NCBI RefSeq assembly: GCF_042434745.1 | Contig: NZ_JBHLSS010000047.1 | Origin: Azotobacter paspali | Lineage (GTDB): Bacteria > Pseudomonadota > Gammaproteobacteria > Pseudomonadales > Pseudomonadaceae | DNA: 64,000 nucleotides | Direction: 5' to 3' (one strand) | Shown: positions 53,891-61,889 of the stretch, piece by piece | How the letters are laid out: each line of letters begins with the position of its first letter | Numbering within the stretch: position 1 is the first letter of the stretch | Position numbers and translations under genes: made by a program | Notes under the pieces: generated by a model | Seen by the model: only the letters and a program-made list of their open reading frames with translations | Told to the model about the DNA's origin: nothing | The model's database searches: none

Positions 53891-54003
53891 ATCGATGGCG
53901 TCGCGCGCCATCAGCGGATGCTTGGCCGGCAGCGCCAGCATCAGCGCCTCCCTGCGCACCGGTTCCTGCTCGATGTCCGGCTCGCCCGGCACCAGGCGGT
54001 CAA
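53891..54003 (-). pseudogene. LysR-family regulator fragment
   Basis: About 37 codons on the minus strand read as the middle of a LysR effector domain (DRLVPGEPDIEQEP, then ALMLALPAKHPLMARDAI). Neither the DNA-binding domain nor the C-terminus is present. It abuts a dmpG remnant on the other strand, so both look like debris at a deletion junction. The short length makes this tentative. Confidence 0.45.
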
Positions 54004-54589
54004 GGACGTGCTCGACCCGGCCACCCAGACCGGCATCCACGCTCACCACAACCTGAGCCTCGGGGTGGCCAACTCCCTCGTCGCGGTGGAGGAGGGCTGC
54101 GACCGCATCGATGCCAGCCTGGTGGGCATGGGCGTTGGCACCGGCAACGCGCCGCTGGAAGTGTTCGTCGCCGTGGCCGAGCAGTTGGGCTGGAACCACA
54201 ACACCGATCTCTATACATTGAGGGACGCCGCCGACGAGATCGTCCGGCCGCTGCAGGACCGTCCGGTGTGGGTCGACCGCGAGACGCTGGCGCTGGGTTA
54301 TGCCGGGGTCTATTCGAGCTTCCTGCGCCATGCCGAGGTGGCGGCGGCGAAATATGGCCTAAGCACCCTGGACATCCTGATCGAGCTGGGTCGGCGGCGG
54401 ATAGTCGGCGGCCAGGAGGACATGATCGTCGATGTGGCGCTGGATCTGCTGCGCCAGCGGGGGGCGCTGCCCGGTAGGCCTCGGTGTAACGAGCCGACCG
54501 CTTTGTCCGGCCTGGCCGTGGCGGTTTTCGAGCCCGGCAGCGGTTCCGCTGCCGGGCCTTTTTGCCAAGACAGGAAGCGAATGCGATGA
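53998..54589 (+). pseudogene. dmpG: 4-hydroxy-2-oxovalerate aldolase remnant (DmpG/XylK)
   Basis: The frame contains the C-terminal half of the meta-pathway aldolase: LDPATQTGIHAHHNLSLGVA (metal-binding HxH), then CDRIDASLVGMGVGTGNAPLEV, WNHNTDLYTLRDAADEIVRPLQ and KYGLSTLDILIELGRRRIVG. The N-terminal TIM-barrel half is missing. The native stop also seems lost: the frame runs on through a transcription terminator to a TGA at 54587. The aldolase normally cleaves 4-hydroxy-2-oxovalerate to pyruvate and acetaldehyde with DmpF; neither dmpF nor other meta-cleavage genes are nearby. Confidence 0.8.
54532..54563 (+). terminator. Rho-independent terminator
   Basis: A perfect 11-bp stem GCCCGGCAGCG/CGCTGCCGGGC with a 4-base GTTC loop is followed by CTTTTT. 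It probably marks the end of the former meta-pathway operon and now lies inside the run-on frame of the dmpG remnant, 22 bp before the GlcG-like gene. Confidence 0.85.
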
Positions 54590-55026
54590 AGCCTTCTCTG
54601 TGCCTGGCCGAAAGCATCAACCTGGCCCTGCGCGTCCTGCAAGCGGCGCTCGACCGGGCCATGGCGCTGTCGGTGCGAGTGAGCATCGTGGTGGTTGACG
54701 CGGCAGGCCTGCCGATCCACACCGCGCACATGGATAGCGCGCCGCTGCAATGCCGCGACATCGCCCCGAACAAGGCGCCGACCGCCGTCGTCGGGGTGCC
54801 GACGCGGGTCTGGGAAGAGCGCTTGGCCGGAATGTCCGACGCGGCTTGCCAGGGTCTGCCGCTGCAGCCGCGTATGGCCCTGTTCGGCGGTAAAGAGCCT
54901 TTTCCGTTCGAGGGGGTGGCAGTGGGTGCCATCAGCATCTCGGGTACTTCCGAACAGCAGGACGAGCAATGCGCCCAGGCGGCGGCGCGCGCCGTGCTGG
55001 CCCTGCTGGATGCGCCTTCGGCATAG
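54586..55026 (+). CDS. GlcG/HbpS-family protein (DUF336)
   Basis: A 146-residue GlcG/HbpS-like protein. Typical text: LRVLQAALDRAMALSVRVSIVVVDAAGLPI, then NKAPTAVVGVPTRVWEERL and GAISISGTSEQQDEQCAQAA. Members occur in glycolate and aromatic meta-cleavage operons (for example NahX), and some bind haem; the reaction is unknown. Its place next to a dmpG remnant suggests it is the last intact piece of a lost catabolic operon. ATG at 54586, AGGAAG 7 bases upstream of the preceding in-frame Ala codon; a strong terminator lies just before it, so expression is doubtful. Confidence 0.78.
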   Translation: MKPSLCLAESINLALRVLQAALDRAMALSVRVSIVVVDAAGLPIHTAHMDSAPLQCRDIAPNKAPTAVVGVPTRVWEERLAGMSDAACQGLPLQPRMALFGGKEPFPFEGVAVGAISISGTSEQQDEQCAQAAARAVLALLDAPSA

Positions 55027-55099
55027 CGCGCCGCCGCGCTTTTCCGTGGCGCTTTCGACGGCAGCGGAACTGAACGGCTGGTTTTCTCCGACGCACGCA

Positions 55100-55129
55100 A
55101 AAACGGCGAGAAGTTGGCCTCGCCGTTTT
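55100..55129 (+). terminator. Rho-independent terminator after the GlcG-like gene
   Basis: AAAACGGCGAG pairs perfectly with CTCGCCGTTTT (11 bp) around an 8-base loop, with A- and T-tracts at the base, so it can work in both directions. It lies in the 389-bp gap 55027-55415; nothing else was recognised there. Confidence 0.75.
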
Positions 55130-55415
55130 GCTTCTTACGCCCCTGTGCTCGTCGTCCTGACGAAGTAGCCGCATCCTGCGACTGTCCCATCGGCCGCCAT
55201 CCCTGGTCGGCCTGCGTCGATCCTTCGACGTCTTGGCGGGATTCAATCTACGCCGCTGGCCGTTCCGAACCAATGGGGAGAGCGCCCCATCTGCTGTAGG
55301 CGATGGCTTACGGCACGAAAGTCCCTGTCATACTGCGCGGCCTTTTTTATCGTCAGTCCGGGGCCACGAGCTTCGAGGGACCCGGACGGGATTGCAGCAT
55401 GAGTGGTGTTCATCG

Positions 55416-56000
55416 ATGACAGGTAGGAAGAAACTGCTAGAAGCAAGGGTAGTGCATGTTTCCGACGGGGATACCCTGAAGGCGAACTGTGGCGACGGTC
55501 TGATCGTGGTGGTGCGGTTGTGCAGCATCGATACCCCTGAGCAGGCCCAGCCCTATGGTGCGGAGGCGAGAGAGGCACTGGCGGCGCTGGTGCTCAACAA
55601 GAGCGTTAGGATCGAGCAGACGGCTCGGGATCGTTATGGCCGGATTGTCGGCAGGGTCTTTCGCGGGCGCACGTTCGTCAATGAGGAAATGGTCAGACAC
55701 GGCCATGCCTGGGTTTACCACGACTATTGCAAAGAGCCGGAGTTTGCCCGGCTGGAAGAGCGGGCACGCAGGGCCAGGCAGGGGCTGTGGGCCTTGCCGA
55801 AGGCGAAGCGGGTACCGCCGTGGGAGTGGCGCAAGCTCGGGAAAGGGAAGGCCCGGCCAGTTGAAAAGAGCTGGAGGCCATGGCTGCTGGCGATGCTAGT
55901 GGCGGGCGTGCTGGCCGGTGGTGCCTACCTGTGGGTAACGGGGCGTCTGGATATTTCCCGGTGGGTCCCGGACATCATCTTTCGGTTCTTGAGTGCCTGA
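55416..56000 (+). CDS. Thermonuclease-family (SNase) protein with C-terminal membrane segment
   Basis: A 194-residue staphylococcal-nuclease-like protein. It has the OB-fold start VHVSDGDTLKANCGDG, and catalytic residues consistent with R34 and D39/E42 (VRLCSIDTPEQ) and R73 (RDRYGRIVGRV). HAWVYHDYCKEPEFARLEERARRARQGLW is typical. It lacks an N-terminal signal peptide; instead a hydrophobic segment occupies about residues 155-173. The nuclease domain may therefore be cytoplasmic-membrane tethered. ATG at 55416; a longer frame to 55233 has no start support. Confidence 0.87.
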   Translation: MTGRKKLLEARVVHVSDGDTLKANCGDGLIVVVRLCSIDTPEQAQPYGAEAREALAALVLNKSVRIEQTARDRYGRIVGRVFRGRTFVNEEMVRHGHAWVYHDYCKEPEFARLEERARRARQGLWALPKAKRVPPWEWRKLGKGKARPVEKSWRPWLLAMLVAGVLAGGAYLWVTGRLDISRWVPDIIFRFLSA

Positions 56001-56064
56001 CAGGCCCATCTCCCGGCATCGTTGTCGCTTGGTTGACGTACGGCCGACCGAAAGCACGGCACGC

Positions 56065-56204
56065 GGGCACCTCTAAAAACGTAGGCGAGGCAGTCAGCGC
56101 AAGGCAAAAACAGGCGAAAAAGCGGAGTTTACGCGCTGTAAATGAGCATTTTGAGCCTGTTTTTAACGCAGCGATGACCACGCAGGTGGTTTTTAGATGT
56201 GCCC
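56065..56204. mobile_element. 140-bp miniature inverted-repeat element
   Basis: The ends GGGCACCTCTAAAAAC (56065-56080) and the complement of GTTTTTAGATGTGCCC (56189-56204) match at 15 of 16 positions. An inner inverted pair, CAAAAACAGGC/GCCTGTTTTT, makes the interior foldable. The element is distinctly less GC-rich than its surroundings. No exact target duplication is seen (CACGCG on the left against CATGCG on the right is imperfect). It is non-coding and lies between the nuclease gene and arfA; 56205-56361 holds no recognisable gene. Confidence 0.7.
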
Positions 56205-56361
56205 ATGCGTAGCCGCTGAACGCTCATGGCGAGACGCCTGGGCATTGAGGCGCACGGCGGGAAGAGCTGCGAAACGTACGGCTCGCGGCGCGTGCCGGGG
56301 AGATTTCCGCCGTGGCGGCGAAGAAGGTATGGGGCGAGCGGGGAGAGGGGAGGCGGGCCTT

Positions 56362-56523
56362 TCAGGCAGCCAGAAAGACGAAAGCCTCCCGGTCGTCGGA
56401 CCGGAAGGCTTCGCGGCGATAGCTGCCCTTGCCTTTCTTCGCGGGTTCCTGGCGGCAACGGAACAAGGGTTGTGCGACCAGGGACTTGGCCTTGTTGGGC
56501 CGGGAAACGGATTTCTTCGCCAT
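56362..56523 (-). CDS. arfA: Alternative ribosome-rescue factor A
   Basis: A 53-residue protein (MAKKSVSRPNKAKSLVAQPLF, then RCRQEPAKKGKGSYRREAFR). It matches ArfA by the ALVxxPLFRxRxE-type segment and the KGKGSYRR motif that sits in the mRNA channel. ArfA recruits RF2 to ribosomes stalled on non-stop mRNA. GGAGG lies 6 bases before the ATG at 56523. As in E. coli arfA, a strong hairpin lies inside the 3' coding part, so that the transcript is cut or ends before the stop codon and the full protein appears only when tmRNA fails. Confidence 0.88.
   Translation of the reverse strand: MAKKSVSRPNKAKSLVAQPLFRCRQEPAKKGKGSYRREAFRSDDREAFVFLAA
56382..56411 (-). promoter_or_regulatory. Intragenic hairpin in arfA (RNase III/termination control)
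   Basis: AAGCCTCCCGGTC and GACCGGAAGGCTT pair over 13 positions (one becomes G-U in the arfA transcript) with a 4-base loop. It is within the arfA coding sequence, about 20 bases before the stop codon. This is the position at which arfA mRNAs are cut or terminated to make them non-stop messages. Confidence 0.75.
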
Positions 56524-56732
56524 GGGCGTCCTCCTGTGGGCCTGCCCCATGCAGGCGTGCGCATCATGCGCGGCTGGTCAAAAAATGTCCAGCGGTGCGG
56601 CGTGTGGCCGCGCCCGTCCGCTCCGATATCGCTTCCCGTGAACGGATATCCGGACGGCCCGACTGGAATTTGCCCGATGGACGGACTATATGCAGGTATC
56701 TCCGGCAAAACAAAAACAAGGATGAAGTAGAA

Positions 56733-57317
56733 ATGGAGTTTTCCAACCAACAGAAGTTGATCGTCACCCTGCTCACCGATATCCACGCCCGTCTTGGCAT
56801 CGACAACGGCATCGACCCGCTCTTCGTGCAGCGGATGGTCCGGGACGACCACGGCTGGGCGCTCGGCTGGGCCTATCCCGGTTTGTTCGGAGACGGCGTC
56901 GAAGTCCCCGAGGCCGTCACCTTCGTCGCCGAAGTGCTGGGCATGTGGGACGCCATCGAGGAGGCCTATGCCGGCTTCGACGGGGTGCGCCGGGAGCAGT
57001 TGGCTAGGCTGGCCCCGGCTTTCGGGCGCGATCCCAGGTTTCGCGGTTTCGATGGCAACCACGAGGCCGATCTGCGCGGGATCGTCCAGATCCTGGTGAA
57101 CAACCTGGGTCGCTGGCCGATCTTCAAGGGGCGCGATACTGACTCGCACCGGATCCTAGCCGATAGCTACCGGCGGATGCTGAAAGTGTACGAACGCTTC
57201 TCGGGTACTGGTTGCGCGTCCGGGCTGTCGGTAGAGGCATTGGCGGAAATACTGAACGCGGAAATTATCCCGAAGAGCGGCATGGAACTGGACGCCGACG
57301 TGTTGCTCCGGGCATGA
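56733..57317 (+). CDS. YfbU-family protein
   Basis: A 194-residue protein of the YfbU (UPF0304) family. It begins MEFSNQQKLIVTLLTDIHARL, and the family core reads FVAEVLGMWDAIEEAYAGF, FRGFDGNHEADLRGIVQILV and DSHRILADSYRRMLKVYERF. Function not established; the E. coli member has been reported in cell-death contexts. A GGATG-type weak site precedes ATG 56733. Convergent with holA. Confidence 0.8.
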   Translation: MEFSNQQKLIVTLLTDIHARLGIDNGIDPLFVQRMVRDDHGWALGWAYPGLFGDGVEVPEAVTFVAEVLGMWDAIEEAYAGFDGVRREQLARLAPAFGRDPRFRGFDGNHEADLRGIVQILVNNLGRWPIFKGRDTDSHRILADSYRRMLKVYERFSGTGCASGLSVEALAEILNAEIIPKSGMELDADVLLRA

Positions 57318-57345
57318 CCCCTTCTGGCCGCCGGCGCGTCGTCTC

Positions 57346-58386
57346 TCAGCGCTCCGGCGGCAGGCCCAGGCGCTGGCCGGCGATGGCCAGGGCCAGCCGG
57401 GCCAGGCCGTTCCACGGCTCGCCTTCGGCCTGGCCCTTGATCTGCGCATCGATCAGTTGGGCGTCCAGCAGCAACTGACTCCAGCGTGTCGCCGAGTGGC
57501 GCTGCAGGGCCTTGGCCAGCAGCGGACGGCGTTTTTCCCAGATCGGCGGGCGCGCCTGCGCGAAGGCCTTTTCCAGCGGCACGCCCTGGGCGTATTGCTG
57601 CGCCAGGCCGGCCAACTGGCGCAATTCGCGGGCCAGTGCCCAGAGGATCACCGGCGTTTCCACGCCTTCGCCGCGCAGTCCTTCGAGCATGCGCAGGGCA
57701 TGAGCGGCGTGGCCGGCGAGGGCGGCGTCGAGCAGGCCGAAGACGTCGAAGCGGGCGCTGTCGGCCACCGCGGCCTGCACGGTATCGGCACCGACCTGAT
57801 TGTTCTCGGCGAGCAACTTGAGCTTCTCGATCTCCTGGGCGGCGGCCAGCAGGTTGCCTTCGACGCGGGCGGCGATCAGTTCCAGCGCCTCCTGGCTGGC
57901 GGCCAACCCGGCCTGGGCCAGGCGCTGGCGGACCCACTGCGGCAGTTGCTGGGCGTCGACCGGCCAGACCTGCACGAATTGCACCTGCGGGGCGTCGAGC
58001 AGCGCCTTGGCCCACTTGCTCTTCTGGGTGGCGGCGTCGAGCTTGGGCAAGTCGATCAGCAGCAGGTTGTCCTCGGCGGGGCGGGCCAGGTATTCGAGGA
58101 TCGCCGCGGCGCCCTTGTCGCCAGGCTTGCCGTTGGCGATGCGCAGTTCCAGCAGGCGTTTCTCGGCGAACAGCGACAGGCTGGCACCGGCCTCGTAAAG
58201 CTGATTCCAGTCGAAGCCTGCGTCGGCATTGAACACCTGGCGCTCGCTGAAGCCTTGGGCACGGGCGGCGGCGCGGATGGCGTCGCAGGCTTCCTGGCAG
58301 AGCAGCGGCTCGTCGCCGCTGACCACGTAGACCGGTGCCAGGCTGTCCTTAAGCTGTCTGGGGAGTTGCGCAAAAGAGAGTTTCAT
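57346..58386 (-). CDS. holA: DNA polymerase III delta subunit
   Basis: A 346-residue clamp-loader subunit that opens the sliding clamp. It begins MKLSFAQLPRQLKDSLAPVYVVSGDEPLLCQEACDAIR, with a delta-type AAA+ fold lacking a functional P-loop. EGNLLAAAQEIEKLKLL and FDVFGLLDAALAGHAAHALRML follow. It is the third gene of leuS-lptE-holA. The start codon has no recognisable Shine-Dalgarno sequence; a 9-bp GC hairpin lies just upstream. Confidence 0.95.
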   Translation of the reverse strand: MKLSFAQLPRQLKDSLAPVYVVSGDEPLLCQEACDAIRAAARAQGFSERQVFNADAGFDWNQLYEAGASLSLFAEKRLLELRIANGKPGDKGAAAILEYLARPAEDNLLLIDLPKLDAATQKSKWAKALLDAPQVQFVQVWPVDAQQLPQWVRQRLAQAGLAASQEALELIAARVEGNLLAAAQEIEKLKLLAENNQVGADTVQAAVADSARFDVFGLLDAALAGHAAHALRMLEGLRGEGVETPVILWALARELRQLAGLAQQYAQGVPLEKAFAQARPPIWEKRRPLLAKALQRHSATRWSQLLLDAQLIDAQIKGQAEGEPWNGLARLALAIAGQRLGLPPER

Positions 58387-58394
58387 GGCGGCAG

Positions 58395-58416
58395 GGGCGG
58401 GGCCGCAGCCCCGCCC
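58395..58416 (-). other. GC-rich hairpin between lptE and holA
   Basis: GGGCGGGGC and GCCCCGCCC pair perfectly over 9 bp with a CGCA loop. It ends 8 bases before the holA ATG, without a T-run. It could weaken read-through or control holA initiation. Confidence 0.45.
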
Positions 58417-58423
58417 GGAGGCG

Positions 58424-59050
58424 TCAGGGCATGAGGGTGGGCGGCAGTTCGAGCGGCGACTGCTGCGGCTCGTCTTGCTGCTCTTCCCGGGCGCGGCGCT
58501 CCGCCTCCGCGGCCTGTGCCTCGGCCTCGGCGCGCTCCTTGGCCCGTTGCTCCATCAGGGCGATACGGTCCGGGGTGAGCTGCTGCAGGCGCAGCATCAG
58601 TTGCTGAACCATCTCGCGGCGCATTTCCTCGCGCAGTTGCTGGGCTTCCTGGGTCGAGGCAGTGACGTTGTTCTGGTCGTGGACGTAGACCTTGCGCACC
58701 TGCAGCTCGTTGTTGCCGAGCAACTGCTTGTGGGCATCGAGCAGTTCGTATTCGAGGGTGGTGGTCAGCTCGTATTCGACGCTGCGCGCCGAGCTGGTGT
58801 AGCTGGCGGTACGCTGCTTCTCGGTTTCGCGGGTGAGCACCAGTTCGTAGGGCGCGCCGGGATAGACCTTGACGCCACTGGCTTCGAGCTGGCTGCGCAG
58901 CATCCGCTGGGTCTCGCCGTAGGCGTTGCGGGCGCTCAGGTTGAGTTCGCTGATGGAGATGCGTCCGGTCTCGCCGGTACCGCGCAACTGGAAGCCGCAG
59001 GCGCCGAGCAGGCCGGTCAGGGCGATGAGCGCGAGGCTCCGTTTGATCAT
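58424..59050 (-). CDS. lptE: LPS-assembly lipoprotein LptE
   Basis: A 208-residue lipoprotein (MIKRSLALIALTGLLGAC, Cys18) that plugs the LptD barrel for LPS insertion. The mature start GFQLRGTG is diagnostic, and the central YELVLTRETEKQRTASYTSSARSVEYELTT is typical. The C-terminus is a charged, Ala/Glu/Arg-rich coil (QRAKERAEAEAQAAEAERRA). ATG at 59050 is chosen; an upstream start 17 codons earlier would disrupt the signal peptide. Confidence 0.95.
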   Translation of the reverse strand: MIKRSLALIALTGLLGACGFQLRGTGETGRISISELNLSARNAYGETQRMLRSQLEASGVKVYPGAPYELVLTRETEKQRTASYTSSARSVEYELTTTLEYELLDAHKQLLGNNELQVRKVYVHDQNNVTASTQEAQQLREEMRREMVQQLMLRLQQLTPDRIALMEQRAKERAEAEAQAAEAERRAREEQQDEPQQSPLELPPTLMP

Positions 59051-59070
59051 CTGGTTTCCCCTTTGAGTGA

Positions 59071-59091
59071 CCGGCGGCGTCTTGCCGCCGG
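59071..59091 (-). other. Hairpin between leuS and lptE
   Basis: CCGGCGGC/GCCGCCGG pair perfectly over 8 bp with a 5-base loop (GTCTT), in the 50-bp leuS-lptE gap. No T-run follows on the minus strand, so it is more likely an mRNA-stability element than a full terminator. Confidence 0.4.
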
Positions 59092-59100
59092 GACGGCGCA

Positions 59101-61815
59101 TCAGTTGGCGACGATGTTGACCAACTTGCCCGGCACCACGATGACCTTGCGGATGGTCAGGCCTTCGGTGAAGCGCAGCACGTTCTCGTTGGCGCGGGCG
59201 GCGGCCTCGATCTCCTCGCGGGAGGTGGCGGCCGGCACCTGAATTTCCCCGCGCAGCTTGCCGTTGACTTGCACCACCAGGGTCAGGGTGTCCTGCACCA
59301 GGGCGGTCTCGTCCACCGTCGGCCAGGCGGCGTCGATGATCAGGCCGTCCTTGCCGAGCGCCTCCCAGAGCGCGTGGCAGATGTGCGGGGTGATCGGCGC
59401 CAGCAGCAGGGCCACGGTTTCCAAGCCCTCCTGGAGCAGGGCGCGGTCCTGTTCGTCGGCGGCCGGCGCCTTTTCCAGCACGTTCATCAGGGTCATCACC
59501 TGGGCGATGGCGGTGTTGAACTTGTGGTGCTGGCCGACGTCCTGGCTGGCCTGCCTGATGGCCAGGTGGATGGCGCGGCGGATTTCCTTCTGGGCGTCGG
59601 AGAGCCGTGCCTTATCCAGCGTGCCCGGCAGGCCGGCGCCAACGTGGGCGTGGGCCAGGCGCCAGACGCGGCGCAGGAAGCGGCTGGCGCCCTCGACGCC
59701 GGCGTCGGACCATTCCAGGGAAAGCTCCGGCGGGGCGGCGAACATCATGAACAGGCGGCAGGTGTCGGCGCCGTAGGCGTCGATCATCGCCTGCGGATCG
59801 ACGCCGTTGTTCTTCGACTTGGACATCTTCTCGGTGCCGCCGATTTCCACCGGCAGGCCGTCGGACTTGAGCCTGGCGCCGATCACCTTGGCCCTGGCGT
59901 CGCGTTCGACCTCCACGTCGGCCGGGTTGAACCAGTCCTTGGCGCCGTTCTCCAGGGTGCGGTAGTAGGTCTCGGCGACCACCATGCCCTGGGTCAGCAG
60001 GTTCTCGAACGGCTCGTCGGAGGACAGCAGGCCCTCGTCGCGCATCAGCTTGTGGAAGAAGCGCGCGTAGAGCAGGTGCAGGATGGCGTGCTCGATGCCG
60101 CCGATGTACTGGTCCACCGGCAGCCAGTGGTCGGCCGCCTGCGGGTCGACCATGCCGCCGGCGTATTGCGGCGAGGCGTAGCGGGCGTAGTACCAGGACG
60201 ATTCGACGAAGGTGTCCATGGTGTCGGTTTCGCGTTTGGCCGGCTTGCCGCATTTCGGGCAGGCGCATTCGTAGAATTCCGGCATCTTCGCCAGCGGGCT
60301 GCCGGTGCCGTCCGGCACCACGTCTTCGGGCAGCACCACCGGCAACTGCTCTTCCGGCACCGGTACGTCGCCGCAGGCTTTGCAGTGGATGATCGGGATC
60401 GGGCAGCCCCAATAGCGCTGGCGGCTGATGCCCCAGTCGCGCAGGCGGAACTGAGTCTTGCGCGCGCCGTGGGCGGCGCTTTCCAGGTCGGCGACGATGG
60501 CGTCGAAGGCATCAGCACAGGAGAGGCCGTTGTATTTGCCACTGTTGACCGCAATCATCCAATCATCTTTGACAGCATACCAAGGCTGCCAGTTGTAACG
60601 ATCAAAGTAGGTATCCGGCATGTCACTGCCAGAACCATCACCGTAGCCGGCTCCTCCCCCTTGACCCCCACCATAGCCCAATGCCTCCTCTTGCTCGGAA
60701 GAAAGGCCGATGGTTTTGCGCTGGAATACTTGAATAATCGGCAGGCCGTACTTGTTGGCGAACTCGAAGTCGCGTTCGTCGTGGGCCGGCACGGCCATCA
60801 CCGCGCCCTCGCCGTAGCCCCAGAGCACGTAGTTGGCGACGAACACCGGCAATTTGTCGCCGGTCAGCGGGTGGACGACGAATTGGCCGGTGGCCAGGCC
60901 CTTCTTCTCCATGGTGGCCATGTCGGCCTCGGCCACCGAGCCGGCCTTGCACTCGGCGATGAAGGCCGCCAGCGCGGGGTCGTTCGCGGCGGCGCGCTGG
61001 GCCAGCGGATGCTCGGCGGCGACGGCGACGTAGGTGGCGCCCATCAGGGTGTCCGGGCGGGTCGAGTAGACCCTGAGCTGGCCGGCCTCACCGACGGAGG
61101 CCTGGTCGTAGTCGAAGACGATGTCGGCGCCGTAGCTCTTGCCGATCCAGTTGCGCTGCATGGTCTTGACCTGTTCGGGCCAGCCGGGAAGCGCGTCCAG
61201 ACTCTGCAGCAGCTCTTCCGCATAGGCGGTGATGCGGAAGTAGTACATGGGGATCTCGCGCTTCTCGACCAGCGCGCCCGAGCGCCAGCCGCGGCCGTCG
61301 ATGACCTGCTCGTTGGCCAGCACGGTCTGGTCCACCGGGTCCCAGTTAACGGTGCCGTTCTTGCGGTAGATGACGCCCTTCTCGAACAGTCGGGTGAACA
61401 GCCACTGCTCCCAGCGGTAATAGTCCGGCTTGCAGGTGGTGACCTCGCGCGACCAGTCGATGCCCAGGCCCAGGCTCTTCAACTGGGACTTCATGTAGGC
61501 GATGTTCTCGTAGGTCCACTTGGCCGGCGCCACCCGGTTCTTCATCGCGGCGTTTTCCGCCGGCATGCCGAAGGCGTCCCAGCCCATCGGCTGTAGCACG
61601 TTGCGGCCCTGCATACGCTGGTAGCGGGCGATCACGTCGCCGATGGTGTAGTTACGCACGTGCCCCATATGCAGCTTGCCGCTGGGGTAGGGGAACATCG
61701 ACAGGCAGTAGAAGGTGTCCTTGCCGGGCTGCTCGCGCACTTCAAAGGATTTCTGTGCGTCCCAAATGGACTGCGCGGCGGCTTCGATCTCGCGGGGCTG
61801 ATACTGTTCGTGCAT
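59101..61815 (-). CDS. leuS: Leucyl-tRNA synthetase with atypical insertion
   Basis: A 904-residue class I synthetase charging tRNA-Leu. HIGH-type motif is PYPSGKLHMGHVRNY and KMSKS is present (GTEKMSKSKNNG). The editing domain has GDKLPVFVANYVLWGYGEGAVMAVPAHDERDFEFA. The ATG at 61815 starts MHEQYQPREIEAAAQ. The protein is about 30 residues longer than the usual 860-875. Residues about 360-425 (60540-60735) contain a Gly-rich run (YGGGQGGGAGYGDGSGSD), and that stretch of DNA is visibly poorer in G+C than the rest of the gene, suggesting a recombinant patch in the editing domain's return segment. First gene of leuS-lptE-holA. Confidence 0.95.
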   Translation of the reverse strand: MHEQYQPREIEAAAQSIWDAQKSFEVREQPGKDTFYCLSMFPYPSGKLHMGHVRNYTIGDVIARYQRMQGRNVLQPMGWDAFGMPAENAAMKNRVAPAKWTYENIAYMKSQLKSLGLGIDWSREVTTCKPDYYRWEQWLFTRLFEKGVIYRKNGTVNWDPVDQTVLANEQVIDGRGWRSGALVEKREIPMYYFRITAYAEELLQSLDALPGWPEQVKTMQRNWIGKSYGADIVFDYDQASVGEAGQLRVYSTRPDTLMGATYVAVAAEHPLAQRAAANDPALAAFIAECKAGSVAEADMATMEKKGLATGQFVVHPLTGDKLPVFVANYVLWGYGEGAVMAVPAHDERDFEFANKYGLPIIQVFQRKTIGLSSEQEEALGYGGGQGGGAGYGDGSGSDMPDTYFDRYNWQPWYAVKDDWMIAVNSGKYNGLSCADAFDAIVADLESAAHGARKTQFRLRDWGISRQRYWGCPIPIIHCKACGDVPVPEEQLPVVLPEDVVPDGTGSPLAKMPEFYECACPKCGKPAKRETDTMDTFVESSWYYARYASPQYAGGMVDPQAADHWLPVDQYIGGIEHAILHLLYARFFHKLMRDEGLLSSDEPFENLLTQGMVVAETYYRTLENGAKDWFNPADVEVERDARAKVIGARLKSDGLPVEIGGTEKMSKSKNNGVDPQAMIDAYGADTCRLFMMFAAPPELSLEWSDAGVEGASRFLRRVWRLAHAHVGAGLPGTLDKARLSDAQKEIRRAIHLAIRQASQDVGQHHKFNTAIAQVMTLMNVLEKAPAADEQDRALLQEGLETVALLLAPITPHICHALWEALGKDGLIIDAAWPTVDETALVQDTLTLVVQVNGKLRGEIQVPAATSREEIEAAARANENVLRFTEGLTIRKVIVVPGKLVNIVAN

Positions 61816-61889
61816 GGTCTGCTGGCGCTGGGAAAGGGGGCGTGGAAAACCCCGTAGCATACATGAGCGGGCTTAGCCATGGGAAACGC

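Noticed and set aside
56193..57149. 318-codon minus-strand frame over the YfbU gene
   Set aside because: Shadow of the YfbU gene and arfA in another frame, no recognisable domain.
59269..61596. 775-codon open frame opposite leuS
   Set aside because: Antisense shadow of leuS with biased Val/Gly/Arg composition and no motif.
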